NCBI GenBank assembly: GCA_934338765.1
Contig: CAKRHL010000140.1
Span: forward strand, 1-5,918
Direction of reading: 5' to 3'
Length of the DNA: 5,918 nt
DNA from: an uncultured Lachnospiraceae bacterium
GTDB taxonomy: Bacteria; Bacillota; Clostridia; Lachnospirales; Lachnospiraceae
Made by a program: the position numbers and the translations under genes. Under the pieces are notes generated by a model, which had not been told where the DNA came from, searched no databases, and worked only from the letters and a program-made list of their open reading frames with translations. Of the stretch, positions 4,393 to 5,918 are shown piece after piece (within the stretch, counting starts at the first letter, position 1; each line of letters opens with the position of its first letter).

Positions 4393-5918
4393 ATGAAACA
4401 AAGAAAACGAGGAATAAGGCGGATGTTTGCCGGAGCCATGGCGGCTCTTATGGTGCTGTCCGCGGCGGATGTGAGCGGCTGGGGCGTGATGAATGCGAAG
4501 GCGGAGGAGATTGCAACGCGAAAAGTTCCACAAAACTTGTCTATAAACAGAGCGGACGGGACAGTAAGCAATATTATTTCGAACGGGGAACTTCAGGATG
4601 ATGGAGTTCCCGGTAATGCGAATACGTTATACGAGGGAACAAATTGGCATTATGATAGTGAGAAGAATCAGCTTGTACTCCAAAATACGTCTGTTCAGCA
4701 TATTACTGTTGAAGATGGAGATCTTACCATTTTGTTATCCGGGGAAAATACAGTAAGTGGTAATATTACATCAAAGTCAAGCAATGGGGAACATACGCTG
4801 GAATTAAAGAGTGATAATAGTGGAAGTTTGACGGTTGGAACACGAATCGGTGATGGAACTATATCAGACGGATCTGGGAAGCAAATGAATCTGAAAATTA
4901 CAGATACAACGATAAAAGCACCGGAAATTGTATGTAAAGGCAGCTTGAAGATTGAGAATAGTCATGTAATTGTTTCTAGTGGAGACAGTGCCAATTATGC
5001 AATTGATACTGGCTGTGATATATCTATTGCAAACAGTTATGTTGAAGCAAAGATAGGAAAAGATGAATATGCAATTTCCTCAAAGAATGGACTCGTTGTG
5101 TCAAATAGTCAGATTATGGCATGTAATAGTGGAGGATATAAAGACCCGGTAATAAGTGGCGGTAATTTTAGTGATGCAGTCGTTACAAAACAATATGGAA
5201 ATAATGAGACAAAGTCAGTTGTATATGGTAATGCATCGCTAAGAGAAAAACTAACGATACCAAATGGTGGAACTATTGTGTTTATGAAAGGCGCAAGCAT
5301 TACGAATCAAGAGCTGCTTGCAGTTGAAGATGGGGCAAACATTTTAGTAAATGGTTATATGATCGAGGATGTAGAAACAACTGGTGAAACGCACATGCAT
5401 AATACCGGCGGCTCAGTTACATACACTTGGAAAGATGACAAGGAGCATATAAAAAATGTGGCATGCAAGGACTGCCCGATCGGATATGTGACGAAAGAAA
5501 CAGAAACTCACAGCATCGGCGAGAATGGTTTCTGTGCATGTAATAATGTATACCAGCCGGCAGATCTCACCACAGACAAGTATGATATGGATGGGAATGG
5601 TAGCAAGGATGCGGTTTACGAGATCAGTAATGCAGGTCAGCTTTACTGGTTTGCCGGGCTTGTAAATGGTACACTTTCGGGCGAGACGCAGAATGCATCG
5701 GCGAATGCAGTCCTGACCGCGGATATTATTGTGAATAAAAATGTTCTGAAGTCGGATGGAACCTTGAATGAGGGAACATTCAAGGAATGGACGCCGATTA
5801 CAGGTTCTTCTAATAGCACATATAGCGGTATATTTGACGGACAAAACCACACCATCAGTGGATTGTATTTCAATCAAGAGGATAGTTATGATGTAGGATT
5901 GTTCGGTCGTAACAATGG
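4393..5918 (+). CDS. Secreted GLUG-type surface protein with beta-helix-like repeats, 3' partial
   Basis: The frame is open from ATG 4393 to the window end, giving 508 complete residues with the C-terminus missing. Residues 1-37 form a signal peptide: a basic start MKQRKRGIRR, a hydrophobic core rich in Ala, Met, Leu and Val, and a likely cut after NAKA (37/38), so the protein is exported. Residues about 75-245 are Ser/Thr/Asn/Gly-rich with short alternating strands. N-S pairs at 189, 214 and 238 recur every 24-25 residues, suggesting right-handed beta-helix rungs, perhaps related to carbohydrate-binding Cthe_2159-like proteins. Residues 334-383 carry a Cys/His cluster (H334, H336, C358, C361, H373, C381, C383). 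DMDGNGSKD at 398-406 resembles a calcium-binding loop. YEISNAGQLYWFAGLVNG (409-426), then the ISGLYF and VGLFG segments at 488-493 and 501-505, mark the start of a GLUG region typical of Lachnospiraceae adhesin-like proteins. An anchor such as LPXTG would lie beyond the window. A host or glycan adhesion role is inferred, not shown. Confidence 0.85.
   Translation, partial: MKQRKRGIRRMFAGAMAALMVLSAADVSGWGVMNAKAEEIATRKVPQNLSINRADGTVSNIISNGELQDDGVPGNANTLYEGTNWHYDSEKNQLVLQNTSVQHITVEDGDLTILLSGENTVSGNITSKSSNGEHTLELKSDNSGSLTVGTRIGDGTISDGSGKQMNLKITDTTIKAPEIVCKGSLKIENSHVIVSSGDSANYAIDTGCDISIANSYVEAKIGKDEYAISSKNGLVVSNSQIMACNSGGYKDPVISGGNFSDAVVTKQYGNNETKSVVYGNASLREKLTIPNGGTIVFMKGASITNQELLAVEDGANILVNGYMIEDVETTGETHMHNTGGSVTYTWKDDKEHIKNVACKDCPIGYVTKETETHSIGENGFCACNNVYQPADLTTDKYDMDGNGSKDAVYEISNAGQLYWFAGLVNGTLSGETQNASANAVLTADIIVNKNVLKSDGTLNEGTFKEWTPITGSSNSTYSGIFDGQNHTISGLYFNQEDSYDVGLFGRNN

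Noticed and set aside
4314..4601. A 95-codon plus-strand frame starting at GTG 4314
   Set aside because: It overlaps, in another frame, the well-supported signal peptide and mature start of the surface protein, and its product looks like frame-shifted low-complexity sequence.

Overview
The window looks like chromosomal DNA from a Gram-positive anaerobe of the class Clostridia, most likely a gut Lachnospiraceae. The reasons are the strong AGGAGG-type ribosome binding sites, the roughly half-GC coding DNA, and a secreted GLUG-type surface protein of a kind common in that family. The genus cannot be fixed from the sequence. No tRNA, rRNA, CRISPR array or insertion sequence was seen.

Left third (1-2873, plus strand): a tightly packed operon. 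It starts with a condensation-domain protein cut off at its 5' end by the window edge, followed by a free-standing acyl carrier protein and an adenylate-forming acyl ligase that overlaps the carrier gene by four bases (ATGA). Together they form a compact, dissociated assembly line. The ligase would adenylate a carboxylic acid and load it on the carrier. The condensation protein would then transfer the acyl group to an amine or alcohol acceptor. Motifs in the ligase and carrier point to an acyl rather than an amino-acid substrate. The product is unknown, and further pathway genes probably lie upstream of the window.

Middle (2861-4267): two divergent TetR-family regulators. The minus-strand one runs tail-to-tail into the ligase gene and overlaps its last 13 bases. 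The 162-base region between the regulators carries a recognisable sigma-70-type promoter for each gene, each overlapped by its own imperfect palindrome, so both are probably autoregulated. The minus-strand start codon was chosen from its promoter and its TetR N-terminus.

Right third (4268-5918): a 125-base leader holding a 14-bp palindrome, a possible 22-codon Cys-rich small ORF, and a near-perfect 43-base hairpin. The hairpin has no U-tract and sits just before a strong ribosome binding site. Then comes a long secreted surface protein that runs off the window. It has a signal peptide, a beta-helix-like repeat region, a Cys/His cluster, and the beginning of a GLUG region. Base composition changes sharply between its signal peptide and its body, suggesting a mosaic gene.
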